Source: an uncultured Bacteroides sp.
Lineage (GTDB): Bacteria; Bacteroidota; Bacteroidia; Bacteroidales; Bacteroidaceae
Length of the DNA: 64,000 bases
Direction of reading: 5' to 3'
Assembly: GCA_937890825.1 (NCBI GenBank)
Contig: CALADS010000043.1
Location: forward strand, 1 to 64,000
Notes under the pieces: generated by a model
Databases searched by the model: none
Told to the model about the DNA's origin: nothing
The model's input: the letters and a program-made list of their open reading frames with translations, nothing else
Part shown: piece by piece, positions 34,908-43,915 of the stretch
Numbering within the stretch: position 1 is the first letter of the stretch
Layout of the letters: every line of letters begins with the position of its first letter
Program-made: the position numbers and the translations under genes

Positions 34908-35201
34908 TCAACGATTAATTTTAAACGCTATCGGTATAGTAAAGAACACACGCTTAGGTGTACCATTTTGTTTTCCGGGTTTCCATTTAGGCATTTGTTG
35001 CACGATTCTGAGTGCTTCGGCATCTAATTCGGGATGGAGATGCCGAAGAATTCGCGCTTGTGCAGGGGTGCCGTCTTTTTCAATAACAACTTGTACAATC
35101 ACTCTACCTTCCGCTCCAGTCACTTGAGCAGCCTGAGGATAGCGCATTTCGTTTTCCAAAAATTTTAGTAATCCTGTCATTCCTCCGGGAAATTCAGGCA
35201 T
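34908..35201 (-). CDS. TonB C-terminal domain protein, downstream part of a frameshifted gene
   Basis: The 97 residues starting MPEFPGGMTGLLKFLENEMRYP are a classic TonB C-terminal domain: YPQAAQVTGAEGRVIVQVVIEKDG, then VQQMPKWKPGKQNGTPKRVFF. On its own it lacks any membrane anchor. The frame is open upstream to the A8 tract of the preceding gene (ISIPIPTTSDTRHSV... YQVVES), so it is most likely the C-terminal domain of that lipoprotein, separated by a one-base slip. Such Bacteroidota proteins use the domain outside the classical ExbBD context. Confidence 0.7.
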   Translation of the reverse strand: MPEFPGGMTGLLKFLENEMRYPQAAQVTGAEGRVIVQVVIEKDGTPAQARILRHLHPELDAEALRIVQQMPKWKPGKQNGTPKRVFFTIPIAFKINR

Positions 35202-35205
35202 ACTT

Positions 35206-36138
35206 TCAACGACTTGATAAATATGAAGTTCTTCCGTGGCAGATTCGGAATCTAAAACAGAATGTCGGGTATCGCTTGTGGTAGGAATAGGAATGGAAAT
35301 CTTTTTTTTGCGCTTGCTCCCATTCCTGTTTGCAGTTGGTCAATCTAAATTCTGCCATCAATGTGACAGTTTTATCGCTATCCAATAAAGTAACCTCATA
35401 GAAGAAACGGTAGCGTCCAGATTTATTAGCATGAACTTCCGGATACAAATCGCCCGACAATTGTTTCTTTCCTCCTGGCTGAATGGCATAAACTATGTCG
35501 AAGAAAGTGTTATGAATAGGCAAATTGCGCCATACACCTTTTTCATCTTCATAGGTAATGAAGTAATAATCGCCACATTCCAAGATTGTGTTGCTTTGGT
35601 TAACCAATGTAAAAGTGACTTGGGTAGCTTTCGTGGAATAGACCGGATAGTCGGATAGCAGACAGATGCCTAATGTATCACTCACTCCTACACAATCATT
35701 GCGTGATGGTGCTGTCGGACCTTCAAAAATTACTGCAGTGGAATCGATAATCTTCTTCCGGAAGGCTTTTCTTGCTTCGGGTGAATTCAGGATGAAGGTT
35801 ACCGTAATGCTATGACTTCCCATTCCCCAGCCTGTTATGTTGTTTTTCAAGGATAGATCTGTAAGTTTATTATGTCGGGTATGGATAATATCTATCATTT
35901 CATTTAGTTGTATTGGTGAGAATAATTGTGGAACTTCCGATTCAAACCTGAAAGTGCCACTTTCTACTGCCGATTCAAGTGTTTGTTGTACCAAAACCGT
36001 ATCACTTTCTGGCTTGAACACTTTTTCTGGTTCAACTTTAGAGGAGGATGTAGCAGAGTGAGGGGTAGACAAGGGACAACAACTTACCAAAAAACAAATC
36101 AAGACTAGAGTACAAATGAACAAGTGTTTACGCATCAT
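35206..36138 (-). CDS. lipoprotein with Ig-like domain, upstream part of a frameshifted lipoprotein-TonB gene
   Basis: Start MMRKHLFICTLVLICFLVSC gives an SpII signal (adjacent Cys residues); an ATG 18 codons earlier is less likely. Residues about 165-270 form an immunoglobulin-like domain of the Big_14 kind (VYSTKATQVTFTLVNQS, YYFITYEDEKGVWRNL, GRYRFFYEVTLL). After EWEQAQKK the frame turns into Tyr/Arg/Phe-rich nonsense (DFHSYSYHKRYP) exactly at a run of eight A on the minus strand (35302-35309). A one-base change there would join it to the TonB C-terminal domain at 34908-35201. Phase variation, decay or a sequencing error are all possible. Confidence 0.7.
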   Translation of the reverse strand: MMRKHLFICTLVLICFLVSCCPLSTPHSATSSSKVEPEKVFKPESDTVLVQQTLESAVESGTFRFESEVPQLFSPIQLNEMIDIIHTRHNKLTDLSLKNNITGWGMGSHSITVTFILNSPEARKAFRKKIIDSTAVIFEGPTAPSRNDCVGVSDTLGICLLSDYPVYSTKATQVTFTLVNQSNTILECGDYYFITYEDEKGVWRNLPIHNTFFDIVYAIQPGGKKQLSGDLYPEVHANKSGRYRFFYEVTLLDSDKTVTLMAEFRLTNCKQEWEQAQKKDFHSYSYHKRYPTFCFRFRICHGRTSYLSSR

Positions 36139-36585
36139 CAAGTTTGTATGATGTTTAGATTCTATGAGATGGATTTGTATGAACGTTTTCATAGGCTTGT
36201 TTCAATTAATTGCTTTAGCTGCTTTAAAGATATTTATATGAAAATGAAAAATGGTTCTCTTTCCTCTTTTAAATTATATATATTCAATATTTTGACATCA
36301 TCAGTGATTGTCTAAGGTGTTTGGTTGCATATAATATAAAAATGATACAACCTGTGATTGCTCTTATATAAATAGGTTAGCATGGTTTTAAGTGTAATAT
36401 AATACTGTACTAGACTAAATCAGATTCTGAAGTTTTATTTTATTTCTTGGGACAGAAATAATCTACTTTTTGGGGACTAAGACTTCTTAAAAATATATAT
36501 GTTTATAAACATGCAAAAAAAACTTTGGTTTAAGATAGACAAAATCAAATAGAAAGACTATATTTGTCAACCAAATCTGAATGCT
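36139..36585 (+). promoter_or_regulatory. AT-rich intergenic region upstream of the CRISPR-Cas operon
   Basis: No gene is seen in these 447 bases. A TATATTTG -7 element at 36559-36566 lies 19 nt before the regulator start. The nearest TTTG (36524-36527) is 31 nt away, too far for a standard promoter, so the operon promoter may need an activator. The rest is AT-rich without clear repeats. Confidence 0.45.
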
Positions 36586-37644
36586 ATGGATCATTTTTTA
36601 CCATATAAACTCAAAATTGCCCGTCAGATGCGTGGATTAAGTATGGAAGCACTCACCCGTAGGATGGGTGGGCTGGTTACAAAACAGGCGATTTCGAAAT
36701 ATGAGCAGGGGAGGATACAGCCTACTGCTAACGTACTTACTGCCTTATCTACCGCTTTGGATGTCCCCTTTTCTTACTTCTATAAGCAAGGAATTCGGAT
36801 TGACTCGATTAATTTCCGTGTTGATTCTCGAGTACCGGCAAAGTCTTATGAACAGATGCTAGGCATTGCTCAAGACAAGGTAGAGCATTATCTGGACATC
36901 GAGGAATTGCTCGCTATTTCTACTTCTCATACTAATCCATTGAAGCAGCAGTTGATCAGTTCGGCTGAGGATGCCGAATCTGCAGCGGTGCAGTTGCGCA
37001 CAGCTTGGCAGTTGGGTGAATTGCCCATCTTTTCTGCCTATGAGATATTGGAGAGCAAGGGGGTAAAATTGGTCGAATTTGAAGCTGGATACAAGCATGT
37101 GCTGGGATTTTCAGCATGGATCAACGAACAAATTCCGCTGGTGGTTATCAATCAGAGCGCCAACGACACTACGGAACGAAAACGTTTTACGGCATTTCAT
37201 GAGTTGGGGCACCTGTTCTTGCAATTTCCGGAAGTAGTAACCGATTCTCAGCGTGAACGCTTTTGCAATCAATTTGCAGCTGCACTGCTTTGTCCGGCAT
37301 CGGTTTTGCTCAGAGAGTTGGGCACGTCCCGAAAAGTATTGATGCTGGAGGAATTAATCAGTTTGCGTGGCCGGTATGGCATTTCGATTGCGGCTGCGAT
37401 TCACCGTGCCAAGGATTTAGGTGTTATTTCTGATGCCTATTACAACAATCTGTTTAATTGTTACATACATAAAAACCCTTTGGAAACAGGATGGGGTGGA
37501 TATCCTATCGAGGAACATACGGATCGTTTCGACAGACTTTTGTGTCGTTGTGTGGCTGAAGGCTATTTAACTTCCGACGAGGCTGCGCACTATCTCAAAA
37601 AGAAGCCCAAGGAGTATAAACGGAAATTGACTTTGTTATTGTAG
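36586..37644 (+). CDS. XRE family regulator with ImmA/IrrE metallopeptidase domain
   Basis: The 352-residue protein has an N-terminal Xre helix-turn-helix (about 8-62: LKIARQMRGLSMEALTRRMG, TKQAISKYEQGRIQPT) and a ImmA/IrrE-type zinc peptidase domain (about 150-290) with the active motif FHELGHLF (His205 to His209) and CNQFAAALLCPA. In phages and integrative elements such proteins switch promoters by cleaving repressors. Here the gene ends 14 nt before cas3 on the same strand, so it is the first gene of the CRISPR-Cas operon. Regulation of that operon is inferred from position. The C-terminal 60 residues are of unknown use. Confidence 0.85.
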   Translation: MDHFLPYKLKIARQMRGLSMEALTRRMGGLVTKQAISKYEQGRIQPTANVLTALSTALDVPFSYFYKQGIRIDSINFRVDSRVPAKSYEQMLGIAQDKVEHYLDIEELLAISTSHTNPLKQQLISSAEDAESAAVQLRTAWQLGELPIFSAYEILESKGVKLVEFEAGYKHVLGFSAWINEQIPLVVINQSANDTTERKRFTAFHELGHLFLQFPEVVTDSQRERFCNQFAAALLCPASVLLRELGTSRKVLMLEELISLRGRYGISIAAAIHRAKDLGVISDAYYNNLFNCYIHKNPLETGWGGYPIEEHTDRFDRLLCRCVAEGYLTSDEAAHYLKKKPKEYKRKLTLLL

Positions 37645-37658
37645 GATTCTTCTAATAG

Positions 37659-39875
37659 ATGTATACGATGAAAAACATGCAGATTATTTCGCACATTCGC
37701 AAGGAAGATTTGGCTATTCAGACCAACGAAGCACATAGTTTTGGTGTAGCTGAGCGAGCCGAATTTTTTACGCAAGCGTTAGGTATGCCCGGATGGGGAA
37801 CTTTTTTAGGCCTGCTTCATGATAAAGGCAAGGAAAAAAACGATTTCCAGACTTATATTCGCTTGATGAATGAGTTGCCCACAGACTCACGTACTTATCA
37901 GGATAAGACGCATGCTTATGTAGGAGCCTTGTTGGCCAAACGACTGTTTCCGGTAGGTTACTTTTTTGTGGCTTATGCGCTAGCCGGTCACCATGCAGGA
38001 ATGCCCGATTTTAATTCTTTGGAAGAGTTGCTGAAAAAGGACTTGCCCGAAGAGGTGTCGTGGGACGGGCTTCCGGATGTTCCGTCTCCTCCTTCTTATC
38101 TTGAACAGATGCAACCGTCTGATTTAAATCATCTGTTCCGTTTGCTCTATTCGTGTTTGGTAGATGCCGACTATTTGGATACGGAGAACTTCATGATGCC
38201 CGGACAAGCGCGTCTTCGCAACAATCAAACCTCCTTGGCTGATTTGTTGCCCAAGTTAGAGGTTTATTTGCAAAATCTTGCAGAACGCAGTGCTGATACG
38301 CCGGTCAATCGTATCCGTAAGCAAGTGCAGGATGTTTGCCGTCAGGCTGCGGAACGTCCTTCTGGGGTGTATAGTTTGACGGTTCCTACAGGTGGAGGAA
38401 AAACGCTCTCATCGATTTTATGGGCTATGTTGCACGCCATTCGTCAGGGGAAGCAGCGAATTATCCTGTCCATTCCGTACACCAGTATTATTACGCAAAC
38501 AGCTGCTGTGCTGAAGAAAATCTTTGGCGATGATCAGGTGTTGGAACATCATTCCAATCTTGCTGTTGACGAAACGGATGTATCGGATGAAACCGCTTTG
38601 CGCAAGAAACTGGCCACTGAGAACTGGGATTTTCCCATTATTGTCACTACCAATGTGCAGTTGCTTGAATCCATGTATGCATCTCATCCCTCAGCTTGTC
38701 GTAAACTGCATAATATTGCCAACAGTGTTCTTTTGTTTGATGAAGTGCAGACTTTGCCCGGCGAACGCTTGCAGCCCATTGTCGATGCCCTTCGCACCTA
38801 TCAGCGCTTCTTTGGCGTTTCCTTGCTTTTCACCACCGCCAGTCAGCCTACGCTCGAAGGTGTTCGTCCCGGGCATCAAGCCGACTTGCTGGGATTTGAA
38901 AAGATTGAGGAGATAGTGCCTGCTACTTGGCATTTGCACGAGAAACTCAGACGTGTTCATTTGCATTTCTGTACGTCTCCCTTGACTTATCAGGAGATTT
39001 CAGAACAACTATTACAGCACCCTAGGGTATTGTGCATTGTTAATACACGCAAGGATGCCGGCGAGATTTTTTCGCACTTGGGAGAACCCGAGCCCGGTGC
39101 TTTGCATTTTCATTTGTCGCGCATGATGTGTGCCGAGCATTTGGATCACACATTGCATGAAATTAAGGAAGCATTGCAACGGGATGCTTCGACTCCCATC
39201 CGGGTGGTTTCCACCCAATTGGTAGAGGCGGGAGTAGATATGGATTTTCCGGTAATATACCGGCAAGAGGCCGGGTTGGACTCGATTCTGCAGGCAGCTG
39301 GCCGCTGCAACCGTGAAGGAAAACTGCCGGAATTGGGCAGGACGGAAGTCTTTCAGATAGAGGGTAGACGTGTACCCTTGGGAACCTTGAATTATGCCAA
39401 TCAGGCACGGTTGAACATGCCAGCCCCGAAGGATTGGTTTTCTCCGGAAGCCATGAAGGATTACTTCACTCATTTCTATCATCAGATTCCTACTTTTGAT
39501 AAAAAAGAAGAGGGTAAAGACGGATTGAAGTGGACGATGCAGGAACTGCTTTATTCGGTTAAGAAACTGATGTTCGATACAGCCAATCATGTCTTTCGGT
39601 TGATCGATAGTAAGGGTTATTCTGTAGTTGTTCACTACGGAGAGAGCGATACCTTGATGAACCATTTGAAAAATGGAGTATTTGATCCTTTGCTTTTTCG
39701 AAGATTAAATCGATATGCCGTGCAGTTGAATGAGCATGATTTCAAGGCTTTTGTGGAGGCTGGAATGATTGAATCGGTTCAAGGGTTGTATTATCTTTCA
39801 GATTCAGCCCAATACCATTCGAGCGTAGGCCTTAAATTAGACAACCATTGGATTGATGAAATTTTAATACAATAA
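37659..39875 (+). CDS. cas3: CRISPR-associated helicase/nuclease Cas3 (type I-C)
   Basis: The 738-residue protein joins an HD nuclease and an SF2 helicase. HD residues are visible in NEAHSFG, GLLHDKGKEKNDF (His54-Asp55) and GHHAG (about 110). The helicase has Walker A VPTGGGKTLSS (about 243-253), the DEVQ box LLFDEVQT (about 360) and motif VI region VSTQLVEAGVDMDFP with QAAGRCNREGK. Cascade recruits it to unwind and degrade target DNA. In-frame ATGs at 37668 and 37677 are alternative starts. It is followed by cas5c after 3 nt. Confidence 0.97.
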   Translation: MYTMKNMQIISHIRKEDLAIQTNEAHSFGVAERAEFFTQALGMPGWGTFLGLLHDKGKEKNDFQTYIRLMNELPTDSRTYQDKTHAYVGALLAKRLFPVGYFFVAYALAGHHAGMPDFNSLEELLKKDLPEEVSWDGLPDVPSPPSYLEQMQPSDLNHLFRLLYSCLVDADYLDTENFMMPGQARLRNNQTSLADLLPKLEVYLQNLAERSADTPVNRIRKQVQDVCRQAAERPSGVYSLTVPTGGGKTLSSILWAMLHAIRQGKQRIILSIPYTSIITQTAAVLKKIFGDDQVLEHHSNLAVDETDVSDETALRKKLATENWDFPIIVTTNVQLLESMYASHPSACRKLHNIANSVLLFDEVQTLPGERLQPIVDALRTYQRFFGVSLLFTTASQPTLEGVRPGHQADLLGFEKIEEIVPATWHLHEKLRRVHLHFCTSPLTYQEISEQLLQHPRVLCIVNTRKDAGEIFSHLGEPEPGALHFHLSRMMCAEHLDHTLHEIKEALQRDASTPIRVVSTQLVEAGVDMDFPVIYRQEAGLDSILQAAGRCNREGKLPELGRTEVFQIEGRRVPLGTLNYANQARLNMPAPKDWFSPEAMKDYFTHFYHQIPTFDKKEEGKDGLKWTMQELLYSVKKLMFDTANHVFRLIDSKGYSVVVHYGESDTLMNHLKNGVFDPLLFRRLNRYAVQLNEHDFKAFVEAGMIESVQGLYYLSDSAQYHSSVGLKLDNHWIDEILIQ

Positions 39876-39878
39876 TAT

Positions 39879-40577
39879 ATGGAATACACTGATAAGGAAT
39901 ATTGTTTGGAGGTATGGGGGCCGATGGCCTGCTTTACCCGACCCGAACTCAAGGTGGAGCGCGTGAGCTACGATGTTATTACACCGTCGGCAGCCCGTGC
40001 CATTTTTGAAGCCATCTTGTTCAAGAAATATGCCATGCGATGGCAAATCACCAAGATTGAGGTACTGAATCCTATCCAATGGATTTCGGTGCGTCGGAAT
40101 GAAGTGGGAGCAGTGGCCAGTCCCAAGACAACTGCCCTTTATGTGGAGGAAAAACGTCAGCAGAAAAATTCACTGATGTTGAGAGATGTTCGCTATCGTT
40201 TGTGGGCTAAACTGATATTCATTCCTGTCAATGCACGTCCTAAAGCAGCTTTTGTGAAACATGCACCAGACAAGAGTGAGAACCCGATGAAATATTACGA
40301 GATGTTTGAACGAAGAGCCAAACACGGCCAGTGCTTTACACAGCCTTATTTAGGTACCCGTGAATGTTCGGCTTCGTTTCGTTTGGTACAACCCGAAACC
40401 GAGACACTGGTTCCGGCGCTTTCGGCAGGGCAAGGCGGAAATCGTGATTTGGGAATTATGCTTTATGATATGGATTTCAGTCAGCCGAAAAACATCCAGG
40501 CATTGTTTTATCGGGCCGAAATGAAAGAAGGCGTTGTGTCTGTACCACCTTTAAACAGTGAGGAGATTTTACGATGA
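39879..40577 (+). CDS. cas5c: Cas5c, type I-C Cascade subunit and crRNA endonuclease
   Basis: The 232-residue protein is a RAMP protein that in type I-C replaces Cas6 and cuts the repeat hairpin of pre-crRNA, then stays bound to the 5' handle. The N-terminus YCLEVWGPMACFTRPELKVERVSYDVITPSAARAIFEAI is the Cas5d signature. The Tyr/Lys/His-type active residues lie in this first part and around RQQKNSLMLRDVRY. No cas6 gene is present, as expected. Its stop overlaps the cas8c start (ATGA, 4 nt). Confidence 0.95.
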   Translation: MEYTDKEYCLEVWGPMACFTRPELKVERVSYDVITPSAARAIFEAILFKKYAMRWQITKIEVLNPIQWISVRRNEVGAVASPKTTALYVEEKRQQKNSLMLRDVRYRLWAKLIFIPVNARPKAAFVKHAPDKSENPMKYYEMFERRAKHGQCFTQPYLGTRECSASFRLVQPETETLVPALSAGQGGNRDLGIMLYDMDFSQPKNIQALFYRAEMKEGVVSVPPLNSEEILR

Positions 40578-42316
40578 TACTGAAAGCTTTATATGATTAT
40601 TACCATCGCTCGGATAATTTACCCATTCCGGGCATGGAGGAAAAGGAAATAGGCTTCCTGTTGGTCCTTACGAAGGAGGGACAGTTCGTTCGTATGGAAG
40701 ACTGTCGTGTGGACAAGAATCATGCCAAGAGCTATTTGGTGAAAAAACACGTCAATCGTACTAGCGCAGTTGCCCCTAACTATCTGTATGACAATGCAGC
40801 GTATGTAATGGGTTTTTGTGATATGTCTAAGGTGAAAAAAGAAGCTGACAAGGAGAAAGAGGAAAGCAAAACAATCAACTGTTTGGAAGATTTTAAGAAA
40901 AAGATCCATTCGATTGCATCTGTATTTCCTGAGAATGAGTCATTACGTGCTGTTTTACATTTTTATGAGCAAAGTCGGGAGGATATTTTGGAACAGGTAA
41001 CTCAGGATCCTCTTTGGGAAGACATTGGAAAATGCCTGTCTAAAAAATACGCTACTTTTTCTTTCCGTATCGAGGGAGATTTGGAAATCGTAGCTGAACA
41101 AAAATCTTTACTTCAATTGGATACTAAAGAAGAAAAGGACATTGATCAGTCTATGTGTTTGGTTACAGGAAAATATGGTTCGTTAGTGGAAACAACCACT
41201 GCTACGATGATTCCTGGTAGTCAGGCTACTGCCAAGCTCGTAGCCTTTCAAGTTAATTCGGGTTACGATTCGTATGGTAAGAGCAAATGCGGCAATGCCC
41301 CCATTACGAAAGAGGCTGAATTTGCTTATACAACAGCCTTGAATGCACTGTTGCAAAACGGTTCCCACAACAAATTTATGCTAGGTAATCGTACCTTCGT
41401 ATTTTGGGCTTCTAACCAGGGTGAGGCGGCTGTGCAGACTGAAGAAAGTATTTTTGACCTGCTTGGATTTTCGGAAGAAGGTAAGGATGATCCCAATGCG
41501 CATATTTTGAAGGTGAGGAAGGTTTTTGAATCAATCTATTCCGGGGTTTTGCACACCGGATTAGATGACAAATTCTATATCTTGGGGCTGGCGCCGAATG
41601 CCGCTCGTATTGCTGCTGTTTATTGGTCGGAAACTACGTTGAAGGACTTTGCCGCTAAGATTTTGGCTCATTTTGAGGATATGGAGATAGTTGATACGCG
41701 CAAGAATCCGAAGCCCTATCAGGGTGTTCGTGAGATGATTTCCAGCGTGACATTGGGAGGAAAAGTTTCAGATGCTACACCTAATCTACCCGAGGCTGTA
41801 GTACAGAGCGTTTTTCAAGGAATTCCGTATCCATACACGCTTTATTCTTCTTGTATCCGGAGAATCCGAGCAGAACAGACACTGACTGTTCCAAGGGTAG
41901 CTATTATCAAGGCCTATTTGAATCGTTTGAAAGATCAATCATTTAAAAAAATAGATACTATGTTAGACAAAGAAAACAACAATCAAGGCTATCTCTGTGG
42001 CCGTTTGTTTGCTGTTCTTGACAAGATTCAGGAAGAAGCAAACAACTTGAATACCATTCGTGAGCGTTATTTGAATGCCGCCAGTGCAACACCATCAGCG
42101 GTGTTTGCTACCATATTGAACCTTTCTAACCATCATACTGAAAAGTTGAATGACGGACGTAAGGTTTTCTTCGAAAAGCTGAAACAGGAAATCTTCTCCA
42201 AACTCTCGGCCGATGGTTTTCCGTCTCATTTGGATCTTCAAGATCAAGGACGTTTTTTCGTGGGATACTACCATCAGCGTCAGGATTTTTTCATAAGCAA
42301 GAAAGAACAAGAATAA
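40574..42316 (+). CDS. cas8c: Cas8c/Csd1, type I-C Cascade large subunit
   Basis: The 580-residue protein recognises the PAM and opens target DNA within Cascade. The start MILKALYDYYHRSDNLPIPGME, the block PNYLYDNAAYVMGF and the downstream NAPITKEAEFAYTTALNALL and ILGLAPNAARIAAVYW are Csd1 signatures. The C-terminal 118 residues, from an internal ATG at 41960, correspond to the small subunit Cas11c produced by internal initiation in studied type I-C systems. It overlaps cas5c by 4 nt and is followed by cas7c after 21 nt. Confidence 0.95.
   Translation: MILKALYDYYHRSDNLPIPGMEEKEIGFLLVLTKEGQFVRMEDCRVDKNHAKSYLVKKHVNRTSAVAPNYLYDNAAYVMGFCDMSKVKKEADKEKEESKTINCLEDFKKKIHSIASVFPENESLRAVLHFYEQSREDILEQVTQDPLWEDIGKCLSKKYATFSFRIEGDLEIVAEQKSLLQLDTKEEKDIDQSMCLVTGKYGSLVETTTATMIPGSQATAKLVAFQVNSGYDSYGKSKCGNAPITKEAEFAYTTALNALLQNGSHNKFMLGNRTFVFWASNQGEAAVQTEESIFDLLGFSEEGKDDPNAHILKVRKVFESIYSGVLHTGLDDKFYILGLAPNAARIAAVYWSETTLKDFAAKILAHFEDMEIVDTRKNPKPYQGVREMISSVTLGGKVSDATPNLPEAVVQSVFQGIPYPYTLYSSCIRRIRAEQTLTVPRVAIIKAYLNRLKDQSFKKIDTMLDKENNNQGYLCGRLFAVLDKIQEEANNLNTIRERYLNAASATPSAVFATILNLSNHHTEKLNDGRKVFFEKLKQEIFSKLSADGFPSHLDLQDQGRFFVGYYHQRQDFFISKKEQE
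41960..42316 (+). CDS. cas11c: Cas11c small subunit from internal start within cas8c (predicted)
   Basis: An ATG at 41960, in frame with cas8c, is preceded by an A-rich stretch (TTTAAAAAAATAGATACT), the kind of unstructured start context common in Bacteroidota. It would give a 118-residue helical protein (MLDKENNNQGYLCGRLFAVL... to FISKKEQE). In other type I-C systems a product of this size from the same place is known to line the Cascade belly. The match in position and size is seen here; actual translation is inferred. Confidence 0.55.
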   Translation: MLDKENNNQGYLCGRLFAVLDKIQEEANNLNTIRERYLNAASATPSAVFATILNLSNHHTEKLNDGRKVFFEKLKQEIFSKLSADGFPSHLDLQDQGRFFVGYYHQRQDFFISKKEQE

Positions 42317-42337
42317 TCAACTAAAAATTTTTATACA

Positions 42338-43222
42338 ATGGCAACTTTAAAGAATAGAATTGATTTCGTTTATATGTTTGATGTTCAGGATGGCAATCCG
42401 AACGGTGATCCAGATGCAGGTAATCTTCCTCGTGTAGATGCTGAAACCGGTAAAGGTTTGGTTACGGATGTGTGTTTGAAGCGTAAGGTGCGTAACTATG
42501 TGCAGATAGCCAAGGCAGGTGTCTCAGGGGATGATATCTTGGTTAAGTCGAAGGAAATCTCGGGTGAAGAGGTTTTCATCAACCGTGAAATCCGTAAGAT
42601 GTATCAAGAAGATCTAGGCATCGATTTGAAAGCAAAGGAGAAGGCTCCTGCTGATAAGGTAGCTGCGGGAAGAATGGCTATGTGTCAGCGCTTTTTTGAT
42701 GTGCGTACGTTTGGTGCGGTTTTGTCTACTGGAGCCAATGCGGGTCAGGTACGTGGTGCTGTCCAGATGACTTTTGCCCGTTCGACTGATCCTATTGTAT
42801 CGGCTGAACATGCCTTGACTGTGTGTGCCGCTCGTGATGAAGATAAGGCCTATGATCTACAGGTAGGTATTCAGGGACGTAAGGCAACGGTACCGTATGG
42901 ATTGTATGTATGTCATGGTTTTATTTCAGCCAATTTGGCACAGCAGACTGGCTTTTCGGAAGAAGACCTGGCTCTTTTCTTTGAAGCCCTTAAGAACATG
43001 TTTGATCATGATCGTTCGGCTGCTCGTGGCTTGATGAGCGCACAGAAATTAATTGTGTTCAAGCATGAATCTACTTTGGGTAATGCGCCAGCCAATCAAT
43101 TGTTTGATTTGGTACAGGTTACCAAGAAGGAAGGAGTTGTAGTGCCTCGTTCATTCAGTGATTATGAAGTAACTGTTTCAGCTTGTCCCTTCCAGGGAGT
43201 GTCTGTAGAAGAATTGATCTAA
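42338..43222 (+). CDS. cas7c: Cas7c/Csd2, type I-C Cascade backbone subunit
   Basis: The 294-residue RAMP protein polymerises along the crRNA spacer. The N-terminus IDFVYMFDVQDGNPNGDPDAGNLPR and the block RFFDVRTFGAVLSTGANAGQVRGAV are strict Csd2 signatures. GLYVCHGFISANLA and MFDHDRSAARGLMSAQKL follow. Length is normal for the family. It sits between cas8c and cas4 in the standard order. Confidence 0.96.
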   Translation: MATLKNRIDFVYMFDVQDGNPNGDPDAGNLPRVDAETGKGLVTDVCLKRKVRNYVQIAKAGVSGDDILVKSKEISGEEVFINREIRKMYQEDLGIDLKAKEKAPADKVAAGRMAMCQRFFDVRTFGAVLSTGANAGQVRGAVQMTFARSTDPIVSAEHALTVCAARDEDKAYDLQVGIQGRKATVPYGLYVCHGFISANLAQQTGFSEEDLALFFEALKNMFDHDRSAARGLMSAQKLIVFKHESTLGNAPANQLFDLVQVTKKEGVVVPRSFSDYEVTVSACPFQGVSVEELI

Positions 43223-43240
43223 GACTTCATTCTACTTTAT

Positions 43241-43915
43241 ATGCATTACTCAGAAGAAGATATGCTCCTATTGTCGGGGATTCAACACTATGTGTTTTGT
43301 CCCCGACAGTGGGCATTAATTCACCTTGAACAGCAATGGGAAGAGAATGTACTGACTATTGAGGGAATGTTGCTGCACGAACATGTAGACAATCCTTCCT
43401 ACCGTGTAAAGCGAGGGGATCGACTGACGCTTCGTAGAGTAGCTATTGCTTCCAAAACTTTAGGTTTAAATGGACTTTCAGATGCCATAGAATTGTTACC
43501 GTCAGATACGGAAGAGAATGCCATGGTTCATCCTGATTATCCAGGGTTTTGGAAACCTGTTCCTGTTGAGTATAAACGAGGGCGTAGCAAACCGAACCGT
43601 TGTGATGAAGTGCAAGTGGCGGCGCAGGTAATTTGTATGGAAGAGATGTATGGAATTCACATTTCTAAAGGAATGATTTTCTATAACGAAGAAAAAGGAA
43701 GGCAAGATGTTTTAGTGGATGATGAACTTCGTCGGTTTACCCAACAATGCGCTGATGAAATGCATCGGATTTATCAAAGCGGTGTTACTCCATCAGCTTC
43801 ATATGGTACACATTGCAAAAGTTGTTCTCTTTATGATCTTTGTGTTCCTTTATTAGGTGTCAAACAAAGTGTCCAGGACTATTTAACCAAGAATCTATAT
43901 GAGGAAACTCCTTAA
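43241..43915 (+). CDS. cas4: Cas4 exonuclease, spacer acquisition
   Basis: The 224-residue iron-sulfur nuclease trims prespacers and selects the PAM end. One cluster cysteine is in GIQHYVFCPRQWALIHLE and three are in the C-terminal CKSCSLYDLC. The RecB-type nuclease core shows SDAIELL, PVPVEYKRGRSKPN and DEVQVAAQVICMEE. Its last 17 nt overlap the cas1 start, so Cas4 and Cas1 are made together, in line with their joint complex in type I-C. Confidence 0.95.
   Translation: MHYSEEDMLLLSGIQHYVFCPRQWALIHLEQQWEENVLTIEGMLLHEHVDNPSYRVKRGDRLTLRRVAIASKTLGLNGLSDAIELLPSDTEENAMVHPDYPGFWKPVPVEYKRGRSKPNRCDEVQVAAQVICMEEMYGIHISKGMIFYNEEKGRQDVLVDDELRRFTQQCADEMHRIYQSGVTPSASYGTHCKSCSLYDLCVPLLGVKQSVQDYLTKNLYEETP

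Noticed and set aside
36586..37644. Prophage remnant based on the ImmA/IrrE-type protein
   Set aside because: No phage structural, integrase or replication gene is nearby; the gene is packed against cas3 instead.
39879..40577. Missing cas6 as a sign of a degenerate CRISPR system
   Set aside because: Type I-C systems normally lack Cas6 and use Cas5c for crRNA processing, so the gene set is complete.
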